From: an uncultured Aquimonas sp.
GTDB lineage: Bacteria; Pseudomonadota; Gammaproteobacteria; Xanthomonadales; Xanthomonadaceae
Direction of reading: 5' to 3'
NCBI RefSeq assembly: GCF_937888285.1
Contig: NZ_CALART010000052.1
Coordinates: 1 to 53,965 of the forward strand
Length of the DNA: 53,965 nucleotides
How positions within the stretch are numbered: the first letter of the stretch is position 1; the number at the start of each line of letters is the position of its first letter. Both the position numbers and the translations under genes were made by a program. Positions 1 through 8,459 of the stretch are shown here, piece by piece. The notes under the pieces are model-generated. The model saw nothing but the letters and a program-made list of their open reading frames with translations. It had not been told where the DNA came from and made no database searches.

Positions 1-128
1 TGTGGCTGGACGGCCGCGCGATCCCGATGCGCAGCCGCCAGACCGAGCTGCGCGATCGCTACCTGCGCGCCGCCGGCACGCCCCAGGAAGGCCAGCTGCC
101 GCGCGCCTACCCGCCCGACGTGCACTGA
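1..128 (+). CDS. C-terminal fragment of an unrecognised protein
   Basis: An open frame enters from the left edge (codons in phase from base 3) and stops at TGA 126-128, leaving about 41 residues that begin WLDGRAIPMRSRQ and end YPPDVH. It is rich in Arg and Pro and shows no motif I can assign. High third-position GC like its neighbours suggests real coding sequence. A 144-base gap separates it from the next gene. The product cannot be named from this tail. Confidence 0.45.
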   Translation, partial: WLDGRAIPMRSRQTELRDRYLRAAGTPQEGQLPRAYPPDVH

Positions 129-272
129 ACTGGTCCCCGCCGCTGTGCCCGCTGGGCCCCGCGGCAACATGAACAGGGCCGATCCCGCTGCCCCCCGGCA
201 GCCCCTCGCCGCATGCAAGCAGGCCCGACTTGCGGTACGGTCGCGGGCATCTGAACGGGGGTGGAGGACAGC

Positions 273-1214
273 ATGCGCATCGGAATCATCGCGGACTCGG
301 CCTGCGACCTGCCAAACGACTTCATCGAGCGCGAGAACATCACCATCCTGCCGGTGACCGTGCAGATCGGGCAGGCGGTGCTGGCCGACGTGCGCAACGA
401 GGAAGCGACGATGAACTTCCTCAGCGGCGAGACCGCCGCGCGGGCGTTCGAGGCGGAAACCACGCCATTCACCGTGCAGCAGGTGCACGACCTGTTCCTG
501 GGCAAGCTGGTGCACGACTACGACTACGTGTTCTGCATCACCACCACCCGTACCCGCAGCGGCATCCACGACAACGCGCAGCAGGCCAGCTTCACCATCC
601 TCAACGACTACAAGGCGGTGCGGGCCGCCTCCGGCAACAACACCCCATTCTCGCTGCGGGTGATCGACAGCCAGAGCGTGTTCGCCGGGGTGGGCGTGCC
701 GGTGATCGAAGCGGTGCGCATGCGCGCCGCCGGCGAGTCGCCGCCGCGGATCCGCGCGCACCTGGAGGCCATCGCCACCAAGACCCACGCCTACATGGTG
801 GCGCCGGACCTGAACTACCTGCGCAACCGCATCAAGAAGCGCGGCGACAAGAGCGTGAGCTTCCTCAGCGCGACGCTGGGCACGGCGCTGGACATCAAGC
901 CCATCCTGCACTGCAACCAGGGCGAAACCGGCCCGGTGGCGAAGGTGAAGGGTTTTGCCGCGGCCAGCCGCAAGCTGTTCGACTTCACCGCCGAGCGGGT
1001 GGCGTCCGGGCTGCTGGCCCCCACCGTCAACCTCTGCTATGGCGGCGCGCTGGAGGAAATGCGCGCGCTGCCGGGCTACCAGCACCTGCGCGACGTGTGC
1101 AAGGACCGCGGCGTCGAGGTGTTCGAGAGCTTCATGGGCCTGTCAGGCCTCGTCAACGTCGGCCGCGGCGCGCTGGTGGTGGCGTTCGCGGCGCCGCCGC
1201 ACCGCTTCGGCTGA
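273..1214 (+). CDS. DegV family fatty-acid-binding protein
   Basis: About 313 residues, the normal length for DegV/FakB-type proteins, which bind a single fatty acid and in many bacteria present it to a fatty acid kinase. The N-terminus MRIGIIADSACDLP is the standard DegV opening with the conserved Asp-Ser. A Thr-Arg-Ser-Gly segment near residue 90 matches the lipid-headgroup region. An upstream in-frame GTG at 261 exists, but a GGAGG at 263-267 sits correctly for the ATG at 273, so I use that. No fatty acid kinase partner (FakA/DAK-like) is adjacent. Cytosolic; the specific lipid is unknown. Confidence 0.85.
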   Translation: MRIGIIADSACDLPNDFIERENITILPVTVQIGQAVLADVRNEEATMNFLSGETAARAFEAETTPFTVQQVHDLFLGKLVHDYDYVFCITTTRTRSGIHDNAQQASFTILNDYKAVRAASGNNTPFSLRVIDSQSVFAGVGVPVIEAVRMRAAGESPPRIRAHLEAIATKTHAYMVAPDLNYLRNRIKKRGDKSVSFLSATLGTALDIKPILHCNQGETGPVAKVKGFAAASRKLFDFTAERVASGLLAPTVNLCYGGALEEMRALPGYQHLRDVCKDRGVEVFESFMGLSGLVNVGRGALVVAFAAPPHRFG

Positions 1215-1276
1215 GCAGTGACGGCGCCTCCACAGCCAGGCCACTAGCCTCTGGACTCATCTTCCCGGGATCGACC

Positions 1277-1621
1277 ATGACCACTCGCTACTACATCCGC
1301 CTACCCAATCCCGACGAGGCACGAGGCAACGACCCTGAACTGAGCTTCCGTTCGCGCGGCGCGGAAGGATTCGCCGAGGAGTTGCAGCAGGCACTGCGCG
1401 ATGACGCCCTGTTCCTGCGCTGGCAGGCCAGGCAGGAAGAGCCTGACGATGTCGATCCGGCGCTGGCCGCCACCGACCCGGCCGCCCGCGTCACTGGCCA
1501 GCAGGACGACCTGCACATCGACCTGATCGTGGATACCCGCCTGTCCTCGGCGCTGCTGCGCCAGCGAATGGCGCTGCTGGCCGGCAGTCACTGGCAGCTG
1601 CGCGACGTCACCGCGGTCTGA
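1277..1621 (+). CDS. Small conserved-looking hypothetical protein
   Basis: A 114-residue acidic protein beginning MTTRYYIRLPNPDEARG, with no signal peptide or membrane segment. It looks like a compact soluble alpha/beta protein with many Asp, Glu and Gln. I do not recognise the family. A weak GGGA at 1267-1270 precedes the ATG. It lies between degV and the PP-loop gene on the same strand, only 13 bases before the latter, so it is probably co-transcribed with it. Third-position GC is like its neighbours, which supports a real gene. Confidence 0.65.
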   Translation: MTTRYYIRLPNPDEARGNDPELSFRSRGAEGFAEELQQALRDDALFLRWQARQEEPDDVDPALAATDPAARVTGQQDDLHIDLIVDTRLSSALLRQRMALLAGSHWQLRDVTAV

Positions 1622-1634
1622 GTTTTCCCACCGC

Positions 1635-2306
1635 ATGATCCCGGCGCTGCTGTCATGGAGCGGCGGCAAGGACGCCGCATGGGCCCTGCACGCCCTGCGC
1701 AGGCACGGCGAAGTCGAGGTGGTCGGCTTGCTCACCACCCTCACCGAAGGCTTCGATCGTGTGTCGATGCAGGGCATCCGCCGCGACGTCCTGCACGCGC
1801 AGGCCCGCGCCGCCGGACTACCACTGATCGAAGCATGGATCCCGCAGGCCGCCGACAACGCGACCTACGTCACCAGCTTCACCGACGCACTGGCACGGGC
1901 GCAGGGGCAATGGCCGGGACTCGCCCATATCGCCTATGGCGACCTGCTGCTCGCCGACATCCGCAGCTGGCGGGAAGCGCTGTGCACGCGGCTGGGCTGG
2001 ACGCCGCTGTTCCCGCTGTTCGACAGCGACACCGCACGGCTGGCGCGGGAGATGATCGAAGGCGGCCTGCGCGCGCACCTGTGCTGCGTGGATACCACCC
2101 AGCTCGATGCCGCATTCGCCGGCCGCGCCTTCGATGCCGCGCTGCTGGCCGAACTGCCGCCGGGTGTCGACCGCTGCGGCGAACACGGTGAATTCCACAC
2201 CTGCGTGTCCGCCGGGCCGATGTTCGCCGCGCCGCTGGCGCTGCAGGCTGGCGACACCGTGCTGCGCGACGGACGCTTCGCCTATACCGACTTCAGGCTG
2301 GCCTGA
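1635..2306 (+). CDS. Dph6-related PP-loop ATP pyrophosphatase
   Basis: A 223-residue member of the adenine nucleotide alpha-hydrolase group related to the diphthamide-synthase (Dph6/MJ0570) domain. The PP-loop is at the very N-terminus: LLSWSGGKDAAWALHALR, with the SGGKD signature binding the ATP phosphates. Bacteria have no diphthamide, so the substrate is not the eukaryotic one; the family presumably adenylates a carboxylate or similar group before amidation. The C-terminal CGEHGEFHT segment is typical of the family. The gene follows the small hypothetical ORF by 13 bases and runs convergently into frmB. Confidence 0.8.
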   Translation: MIPALLSWSGGKDAAWALHALRRHGEVEVVGLLTTLTEGFDRVSMQGIRRDVLHAQARAAGLPLIEAWIPQAADNATYVTSFTDALARAQGQWPGLAHIAYGDLLLADIRSWREALCTRLGWTPLFPLFDSDTARLAREMIEGGLRAHLCCVDTTQLDAAFAGRAFDAALLAELPPGVDRCGEHGEFHTCVSAGPMFAAPLALQAGDTVLRDGRFAYTDFRLA

Positions 2307-2337
2307 CTGGAGGCGCCCCGCAGCGTCGCGGACGATG

Positions 2338-3168
2338 CTATGCCTTCAACGCCGTGGCGTGATGGGCGATGTGCTCACCGATGAAGCTGGCGATGAAGTA
2401 ATAGCTGTGGTCATACCCCGGCTGCATGCGCAGATACACCGGGTACCCGGCCGCATCGGCGGCGTCCTTCAGCCGCCACGGCTGCAGCTGGGCATCGAGG
2501 AACTCGTCGGCCTGGCCCTGGTCGACCAGCACCGGCAGCTTTTCCGCTGCCGTCCGGATCAGCTGGCTGGCGTCGTACTGCGCCCATGCCGCATGGTCCT
2601 CGCCAAGATAGGCGGCGAACGCCTTCTGCCCCCACGGCACTTGCGAGGGCGCAACGATCGGCGAGAACGCCGACACGCTGCGATAGCGCCCGGGATTGCG
2701 CAGTGCCACCACCAGCGCACCATGGCCGCCCATCGAATGCCCGCTGATCGCACGCGCGTCCGTCACCGGGAAATGCGCTTCCACCAATGCCGGCAGCTCG
2801 TCCGCCACGTAGTCGAACATGCGGTAATGCGCTGCCCACGGCGCCTGCGTGGCGTTGACGTAGAAGCCGGCGCCCTTGCCGAGGTCGTAACCGTCGGCAT
2901 CCGCCACGCCGTCGCCGCGCGGACTGGTGTCCGGGCAGACGATGGCGACGCCGTGTTCCGCCGCGTAGCGCTGGGCGCCGGCCTTGGTGATGAAGTTCTG
3001 CTCGCTGCAGGTCAGGCCCGACAGCCAGTACAGCACCGGCACCGGTCCGTGCTGCACCTGCGGCGGCAGGTAGATCGCGAACGTCATGTCGCAGCCGAGC
3101 ACCGCCGAGCGGTGCCGGTACACGTCCTGCCAGCCGCCGAAGCAGGCGCGGTGTTCGATGCGTTCCAT
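2338..3168 (-). CDS. frmB: S-formylglutathione hydrolase
   Basis: A 276-residue esterase-D-type alpha/beta hydrolase that converts S-formylglutathione to formate and glutathione, the last step of glutathione-dependent formaldehyde detoxification. The nucleophile elbow is GHSMGG. The Asp lies in VDQGQADEFL and the His in GYDHSYYF. The oxyanion/substrate region LSGLTCSEQNF is canonical. A run of A and G (AAGGGGGA) lies about 7 bases before the ATG. The start is 14 bases after the frmA stop, so frmA and frmB are one transcription unit. Family length is 275-285, so the gene is intact. Confidence 0.95.
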   Translation of the reverse strand: MERIEHRACFGGWQDVYRHRSAVLGCDMTFAIYLPPQVQHGPVPVLYWLSGLTCSEQNFITKAGAQRYAAEHGVAIVCPDTSPRGDGVADADGYDLGKGAGFYVNATQAPWAAHYRMFDYVADELPALVEAHFPVTDARAISGHSMGGHGALVVALRNPGRYRSVSAFSPIVAPSQVPWGQKAFAAYLGEDHAAWAQYDASQLIRTAAEKLPVLVDQGQADEFLDAQLQPWRLKDAADAAGYPVYLRMQPGYDHSYYFIASFIGEHIAHHATALKA

Positions 3169-3182
3169 CAGGCCATCCCCCT

Positions 3183-4292
3183 TTAGAAGCGCACCACCGA
3201 GCGGATCGACTTGCCTTCGTGCATCAGCTCGAAGGCTTCGTTGATCCCCTCCAGCCCCATGGTATGGGTCACGAACGGCGCAAGCTGGATCTCGCCGGCC
3301 ATCGCCTCCTCCACCATGCCCGGCAGCTGGCTGCGGCCCTTCACGCCACCAAAGGCGGTGCCCATCCACTTGCGGCCGGTCACCAGCTGGAACGGGCGGG
3401 TGGAGATCTCCTGCCCCGCACCGGCCACCCCGATGATCACGCTCTGGCCCCAGCCGCGGTGCGCGCATTCCAGCGCCGCGCGCATCACGTTGACGTTGCC
3501 GATGCACTCGAAGCTGTGGTCCACGCCCCAGCCGGTCATCTCCACGATCACCTGCTGGATGGGTTTATCGAAATCCTTCGGGTTCACGCAGTCGGTGGCA
3601 CCCATGTCGCGGGCCATGTCGAACTTCGAGGGATTGGTGTCGATGGCGATGATCCGCCCCGCCTTCGCCCGCCTTGCCCCCTGGATCACCGCCAGCCCGA
3701 TGCCGCCCAGGCCGAACACCGCGACCGAATCGCCTTCGGCCACCTTCGCCGTGTTCTTCACCGCGCCAAGGCCGGTGGTGACGCCGCAGCCCAGCAGGCA
3801 GACCTGCTCGTGGTTGGCCTCGGGGTTGATCTTCGCCAGCGAGACTTCGGCCACCACGGTGTACTCGCTGAAGGTGCTGCAGCCCATGTAGTGGTACAGC
3901 GGCTGGCCGTTGTAGGAGAAGCGGGTGGTGCCGTCCGGCATCACGCCCTTGCCTTGGGTGGCGCGCACCGACGTGCACAGATTGGTCTTGCCGCTCTTGC
4001 AGAACAGGCATTCGCCGCATTCGGCGGTGTACAGCGGGATCACGTGGTCGCCGGGTGCAACGCTGGTGACGCCCTCGCCCACTTCGACCACCACGCCCGC
4101 GCCCTCGTGGCCCAGCACGCAGGGGAACAGGCCTTCCGGGTCATCGCCGGACAGGGTGAACGCATCGGTGTGGCAGACGCCGGTGTGGGTGATCTTCACC
4201 AGCACCTCGCCGGCCCTGGGCGGGGCAACGTCGATCTCGACGATCTGCAGCGGCTGGCCAGCGGCGAAGGCAACGGCGGCGCGGGATTTCAT
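3183..4292 (-). CDS. frmA: S-(hydroxymethyl)glutathione dehydrogenase (class III ADH)
   Basis: A 369-residue zinc alcohol dehydrogenase that oxidises the spontaneous adduct of formaldehyde and glutathione with NAD+. The catalytic-zinc Cys is in GVCHTDAFTLSG and the conserved GHEGAG is present. The structural-zinc cluster CGECLFCKSGKTNLC is complete. The Rossmann motif is GLGGIGLAVIQGA. A GGAG precedes the start by about 7 bases. It lies 18 bases downstream of frmR and directly upstream of frmB, the classical frmRAB order. Expression is expected to be induced by formaldehyde through FrmR. Confidence 0.96.
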   Translation of the reverse strand: MKSRAAVAFAAGQPLQIVEIDVAPPRAGEVLVKITHTGVCHTDAFTLSGDDPEGLFPCVLGHEGAGVVVEVGEGVTSVAPGDHVIPLYTAECGECLFCKSGKTNLCTSVRATQGKGVMPDGTTRFSYNGQPLYHYMGCSTFSEYTVVAEVSLAKINPEANHEQVCLLGCGVTTGLGAVKNTAKVAEGDSVAVFGLGGIGLAVIQGARRAKAGRIIAIDTNPSKFDMARDMGATDCVNPKDFDKPIQQVIVEMTGWGVDHSFECIGNVNVMRAALECAHRGWGQSVIIGVAGAGQEISTRPFQLVTGRKWMGTAFGGVKGRSQLPGMVEEAMAGEIQLAPFVTHTMGLEGINEAFELMHEGKSIRSVVRF

Positions 4293-4310
4293 GGCATGGC
4301 TCCGGTGGGT

Positions 4311-4595
4311 CTACTTGAGATAGGAACGCACCAGCGCGATCACCTGGTCGATGCTCTGCTGGTGCTGCTTGCGGATTTTCGGGTCGCTGGCGAGCTGAAT
4401 GAATTCCCCGCGCAGATGGCTGTCCAGGATCTCTGCCATCAGCCCGTTCACCGCACCGCGCAGCGCGGCCAGCTGCTGCAGGATCGGCGCGCAGTCGGCG
4501 CCGGCCTCCACCGCGCGCTCCAGCGCATCCACCTGGCCGCGGATGCGGCGCAGGCGGGTGGTGGCGCGCTTCTTGTCTTCCGGGGAATGCGGCAC
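4311..4595 (-). CDS. frmR: FrmR formaldehyde-sensing repressor
   Basis: A CsoR/RcnR-family all-helical repressor. An ATG at 4607 gives 98 residues, but I prefer the in-frame GTG at 4595. It yields MPHSPEDKKRATTRLRRIRG, 94 residues, and places Pro2, Cys35 and His60 exactly where E. coli FrmR has them. Pro2 and Cys35 form the formaldehyde-derived methylene bridge in that protein, so an N-terminal extension would be expected to disable sensing. The GTG start also gives a sensible leader behind the TATACT -10 that overlaps the operator. It heads the frmRAB operon. Cys35 and His60 could also bind a metal, but the context favours formaldehyde. Confidence 0.92.
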   Translation of the reverse strand: MPHSPEDKKRATTRLRRIRGQVDALERAVEAGADCAPILQQLAALRGAVNGLMAEILDSHLRGEFIQLASDPKIRKQHQQSIDQVIALVRSYLK

Positions 4596-4609
4596 GGCGG
4601 CACCCATCG

Positions 4610-4627
4610 ATACTGCAGGGGAGTATA
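4610..4627 (-). promoter_or_regulatory. FrmR operator overlapping the frm promoter -10
   Basis: The inverted repeat ATACT-gcagggg-AGTAT occupies 4610-4626, with a G-tract spacer. This is the layout known for RcnR/FrmR-type operators (A/T-rich inverted arms around a run of G/C). On the minus strand the right arm is part of TATACT (4627-4622), a good -10 hexamer, so a bound FrmR would block RNA polymerase. The -35 region is poor. The site lies between the ppc stop and frmR. Confidence 0.75.
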
Positions 4628-4672
4628 GGCGAAGCCGGCCCGGCACACACCCCGCGATGCCCGCAACGCCCC

Positions 4673-7387
4673 CTAACCGGTGTTCTGGATGCCCGCGGCG
4701 ATGCCGTTGACGGTGGACACCAGCGTGCGCAGCAGGGCTTCGTCCTCGCGCCCGCCTTCGCGCCATCGCCGCAGCAGGTCCACCTGCAGCAGGCTGATCG
4801 GATCGACGTAGGGATTGCGCAGCCGGATCGACAGGCGCAGCCGGTAATCGTCGGCCAGCAGCGCGTCGCGCTGCTTGATCGCGAGGATCGCCTCGCGGGT
4901 GCGATCGAACTCCCCTGCGATGGGCGGGAAGAACACCGGATGCAGCCCGCCGGCCAGCGCGGAATAGCGTTCGAAGATGTCGATGTCGGACTTCGCCATC
5001 GCCATTTCCACGTCGTCGATCATCGCGGCGAAGAACGGCCAGTCGCGGGCCATGGCCGCCATCGCGTCCAGTCCGTGCACATCAATGCCGTGGCGCAGGG
5101 CGGTTCCGATGCCGTACCAACCGGTCAGGCCGGAACGGCTCTGCGCCCACGAAAACACCCACGGGATCGCGCGCAGGTTGGCGATGCCGCCATCGCGGCG
5201 GCGCGAGGGCCGCGAGCTGATGTGCAGGCGCTCGATCACGTCCACCGGCGTGGCCGCACGGAAGTAGGCCGGGAAGTCCGGATGCTCGTGCACAAGCGCG
5301 CGGTAGTGCGCGCGCGAGACCTGTGCCAGCTCGGTGGCAAGCGCGCGCCACCGGCCCTCGCGCGGCTCGGGTGGGCGCGGCCGCAGCGATGCGCGCAGCA
5401 CCGCGCCGGTCATCTGCTCGAGGTTGCGCAGTGCCAGCGCGCGTATTCCGTATTTGCGATGGATGACCTCGCCCTGCTCGGTGACGCGCATGCGCCCGGC
5501 CACGCTGCCGCGCGGCGCCGCCATGATCGCCCGCTCGGTCTTGCCGCCACCGCGGCTGACCGACCCGCCACGGCCGTGGAAGAACACCAGCTGCAGGCCG
5601 GCCGCCCGCGCCACTTCCAGCAGCTCCACCTGCGCGCGCTGCAGCGCCCAGCGCGATGCCAGCAGCCCGCCATCCTTGGCGCTGTCGCTGTAGCCCAGCA
5701 TCACCACCTGCCGCCCGCCGCGCGCGGCCAGATGGCGGCGGTACAGCGGGTCGGCGAACAGCGCCCGCATCGTCGCCGGCGCCGCCTCCAGGTCGTCCAC
5801 CGTCTCGAACAGCGGCGCCACGTCCAGCGGCACTTCGGCATCGACGATGCAGCCGGCGATGCGCGCCAGCGCCAGCACGACCAGCGCGTCGGCAGCATTG
5901 CGCGCCATGCTGATGATGTAGGGGCCGAAAGCATGTTCGCCCAGCGCCGCGCGTAGCTCGCGCACGGTGCGGAACACGTCCAGCGTCGCCGTGGCGTCGA
6001 CTGCGCCCGCGTCGGCCGGTGCAGCGCCCGAGATCAGCGCATGCAACCGCTCGATCCGCGCCGGCAGCGGGCGCGCGGCCCACTCGGCATCCGCTTCCAG
6101 CGCGGCCAGCGCCTGCTCGTGCACGGCGGAATCCTGGCGCAGGTCCAGCGCGGCCATGTGGAACCCGAAGGTGCGCGCACGCCAGAGGATGCGCCGCAAC
6201 GCGAAGCGGCCGGCATGGTCGCCGCGGTGCCGGGCCAGGCTCGCATCGATCAGCACCAGGTCGTCGATGAAGGCCGCTGCATCGGCATAGCCACCCGTCA
6301 CGCCTTCGCCGGTGGCCTGCAGGCGCGCGCGCATCGCCCACAGCAACTGCCGGTAGGGCATGTCAGCCAACCGTGGCCGGTTGCGCACCATGCCCTCCGG
6401 CAGCAGCGCCCGGTGTGCGGCGGCACGCGCCTCGATTTCCGCGTCGATGTCGGCATTGCCATGGCTCTGGGTGAGGATGTCGCCCAGCGCGCGCAGGTCG
6501 GCCAGGTAGCAGTCCAGCGCCAGCGCGCGCTGCGCGGCCAGCGCGTCGCGCACGCTGGCCGCGCCGACGTTGGGATTGCCGTCCATGTCGCCGCCCACCC
6601 AGCTGCCGAAGCGCAGCAGCGGCGGCAGCGCGATGCGTTCGCCGTAGACGGCTTCCACCGCCTCGGAAAATGTCTCGTAGAACACCGGCAGCACGCGATA
6701 CAGGACGCTGCCAAGGTAGAAGCCGACATGCTCGACCTCGTCGGCCACGCTGGGACGCTGCGGCGGCGCTTCGTTGGTCTGCCAGGCGGTGGTCAACGAC
6801 TGGCGGATGCGGGCGTCGTCGGCGCGCCGCTCCGGCGGCGTGCGGGTGCGGTCGATATCGGCGATCAGCCGTTCGACCACGGTCTTTTCCTTCAGCAGCA
6901 GCGCGCGCCGCACCGCCTCGGTGGGATGCGCGGTGAACACTGGCTCCACGCACAGCCCGGCCAGCTGCGCCTGCAGTTCGGCCAGCGTCACGCCTTCGTC
7001 GCGCAGGCCGCGCAGCACCGCTTCCAGTCCACCCGGCTGCGGCGCCTCGCCCAACCGCTGGTAGTCGCGGCGACGGCGGATGCGATGCACGCGCTCGGCC
7101 ACGTTGGTGGCGCTGAAATAGGCCGCGAACGCGCGCACCAACGGCTCCGCCAGCGCCAACGGCACCTGCGCCAGCCGCTGCGCCAGCGCGTCCACGGGCT
7201 CGCCCTGCTCGCGCCGGGCAATCGCGATCCGCCGCAGCGTCTCGACCTGTTCCAGGAACACCGGCGCCACCTGCTCGGCCAGCATGTCGCCGACCATCGC
7301 GCCAAGGCGGCGCACATCGTCGCGCAGGGGGGTATCGGTGTCGGCGAATTCGAGCTGCTCGCGCAGCGGCGTGTCGGCGGACGTCAT
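4673..7387 (-). CDS. ppc: Phosphoenolpyruvate carboxylase
   Basis: A 904-residue enzyme making oxaloacetate from PEP and bicarbonate (anaplerosis). Catalytic His is in VFTAHPTEAVRRALL near residue 155. The glycine-rich FHGRGGSVSRGGG loop and the GYSDSAKDGG segment are present. The protein ends in GIAAGIQNTG, the typical C-terminus that reaches into the active site. Length is normal. It is transcribed toward frmR, but the frm operon has its own operator and promoter, so co-transcription need not matter. TTGACG at about -35 distance upstream could serve ppc, but no good -10 goes with it. Confidence 0.96.
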   Translation of the reverse strand: MTSADTPLREQLEFADTDTPLRDDVRRLGAMVGDMLAEQVAPVFLEQVETLRRIAIARREQGEPVDALAQRLAQVPLALAEPLVRAFAAYFSATNVAERVHRIRRRRDYQRLGEAPQPGGLEAVLRGLRDEGVTLAELQAQLAGLCVEPVFTAHPTEAVRRALLLKEKTVVERLIADIDRTRTPPERRADDARIRQSLTTAWQTNEAPPQRPSVADEVEHVGFYLGSVLYRVLPVFYETFSEAVEAVYGERIALPPLLRFGSWVGGDMDGNPNVGAASVRDALAAQRALALDCYLADLRALGDILTQSHGNADIDAEIEARAAAHRALLPEGMVRNRPRLADMPYRQLLWAMRARLQATGEGVTGGYADAAAFIDDLVLIDASLARHRGDHAGRFALRRILWRARTFGFHMAALDLRQDSAVHEQALAALEADAEWAARPLPARIERLHALISGAAPADAGAVDATATLDVFRTVRELRAALGEHAFGPYIISMARNAADALVVLALARIAGCIVDAEVPLDVAPLFETVDDLEAAPATMRALFADPLYRRHLAARGGRQVVMLGYSDSAKDGGLLASRWALQRAQVELLEVARAAGLQLVFFHGRGGSVSRGGGKTERAIMAAPRGSVAGRMRVTEQGEVIHRKYGIRALALRNLEQMTGAVLRASLRPRPPEPREGRWRALATELAQVSRAHYRALVHEHPDFPAYFRAATPVDVIERLHISSRPSRRRDGGIANLRAIPWVFSWAQSRSGLTGWYGIGTALRHGIDVHGLDAMAAMARDWPFFAAMIDDVEMAMAKSDIDIFERYSALAGGLHPVFFPPIAGEFDRTREAILAIKQRDALLADDYRLRLSIRLRNPYVDPISLLQVDLLRRWREGGREDEALLRTLVSTVNGIAAGIQNTG

Positions 7388-7496
7388 GGCCGCAGGCTAG
7401 CGCGATTCTTGCTGCATCGCGTCAACGGTTGCAGGTGCTACCGTTCCGGTCAATACCGTCATCCATGCACGATCGCCCACGCAGGGAGAGGCCTTG

Positions 7497-8456
7497 ATGA
7501 AGCGATGGAAATGGTTCCTGGCAGCTTGCCTGCTGCCCACCGCGTCCGCTCTTGCCGGCGCTCCGGAAGCTGCCCGGCCGGATGCCGGCTGCGAGGCCGC
7601 CTATGCCGCCCTGCCCGAGGGCACGCTGCTCGACCTGCTTGACCCTGCCGCGCCTGAGCCGCGACGGCACGAGGCCCTGGCGGCGTACAGGCGCTTGTCC
7701 ACGATGGCCGACTGCCCTGAATTCGGATACACCCTGGGCCAGCTCTATCGCCACGGTGAATATCTGCCGGGCAACTTGCTGCCGCAGGATCTGGACAAGG
7801 CGCGCGCACTCATCCAGCCGATGGCCGAGGCCGGCTACCTGCCCGCTTTCGCCGATCTGGCGGAAATGGAGATGCGCCATGCCAACGCGCGCGAAGCGAT
7901 GCGCTGGACCCAGGTCTACCTGCACTACGTTGACCGGTTCCGCGACCCCGGCATGAGCGCCGACGACGCGCAGTACCAGCGTTCGGCTTACAACGGCAAT
8001 CTGCTCAACCGCGTGTCGCTGATCTGGCAACACGCCCCGGTCTACCTCCCGCGCAAACTGGTGGACCAGGACCTGCAGGCCTATCTGGACGCGAACGACA
8101 ACCGGGTCGCGCGTCGGATCGACGAATATCGGCAGGGCCTGCACCGGCGGGCATCCGCGCAGGATGGCGGGCCGATCCGGGTCGCATCGCGACCGCAGCG
8201 CTGTTACGTGCAGCAGATCGACCGGCTCGGTGCCGCTGCCGCCACCTGGATCGTGGAGGTTCAGCCTTCGGGCCAGATGGGGAGGATCGTGTTGGAAAAC
8301 TTCGTGCCCAGGCCGGAGGTGGCCGATGCGATGGTCGACTGCCTGCGGCAATACGTCTTCGAGCCATTTCCCGGCACGCAGCCGGCAACGATCCGCATCC
8401 CGATGGTGATGGGCTCCACTGAAGGCGCCAGCATCAGCCGCAAGCGAAGGCGCTGA
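7497..8456 (+). CDS. Secreted protein with a TonB-C-like C-terminal domain
   Basis: 319 residues starting MKRWKWFLAACLLPTASALAG, a clear Sec signal peptide with predicted cleavage after Ala-Leu-Ala. The middle (about residues 60-140) resembles Sel1/TPR-like helical repeats, with alternating short helices and YLPAFADLAEMEMRHAN. The C-terminal 100 residues (AATWIVEVQPSGQMGRI, then VADAMVDCLRQYVFEPF) read like a TonB C-terminal-type fold. AGGGAGAG at about 7482-7489 fixes the ATG at 7497 rather than the preceding TTG. It is convergent with gshA (3-base gap). Role unknown; it is probably periplasmic. Confidence 0.7.
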   Translation: MKRWKWFLAACLLPTASALAGAPEAARPDAGCEAAYAALPEGTLLDLLDPAAPEPRRHEALAAYRRLSTMADCPEFGYTLGQLYRHGEYLPGNLLPQDLDKARALIQPMAEAGYLPAFADLAEMEMRHANAREAMRWTQVYLHYVDRFRDPGMSADDAQYQRSAYNGNLLNRVSLIWQHAPVYLPRKLVDQDLQAYLDANDNRVARRIDEYRQGLHRRASAQDGGPIRVASRPQRCYVQQIDRLGAAAATWIVEVQPSGQMGRIVLENFVPRPEVADAMVDCLRQYVFEPFPGTQPATIRIPMVMGSTEGASISRKRRR

Positions 8457-8459
8457 GGG

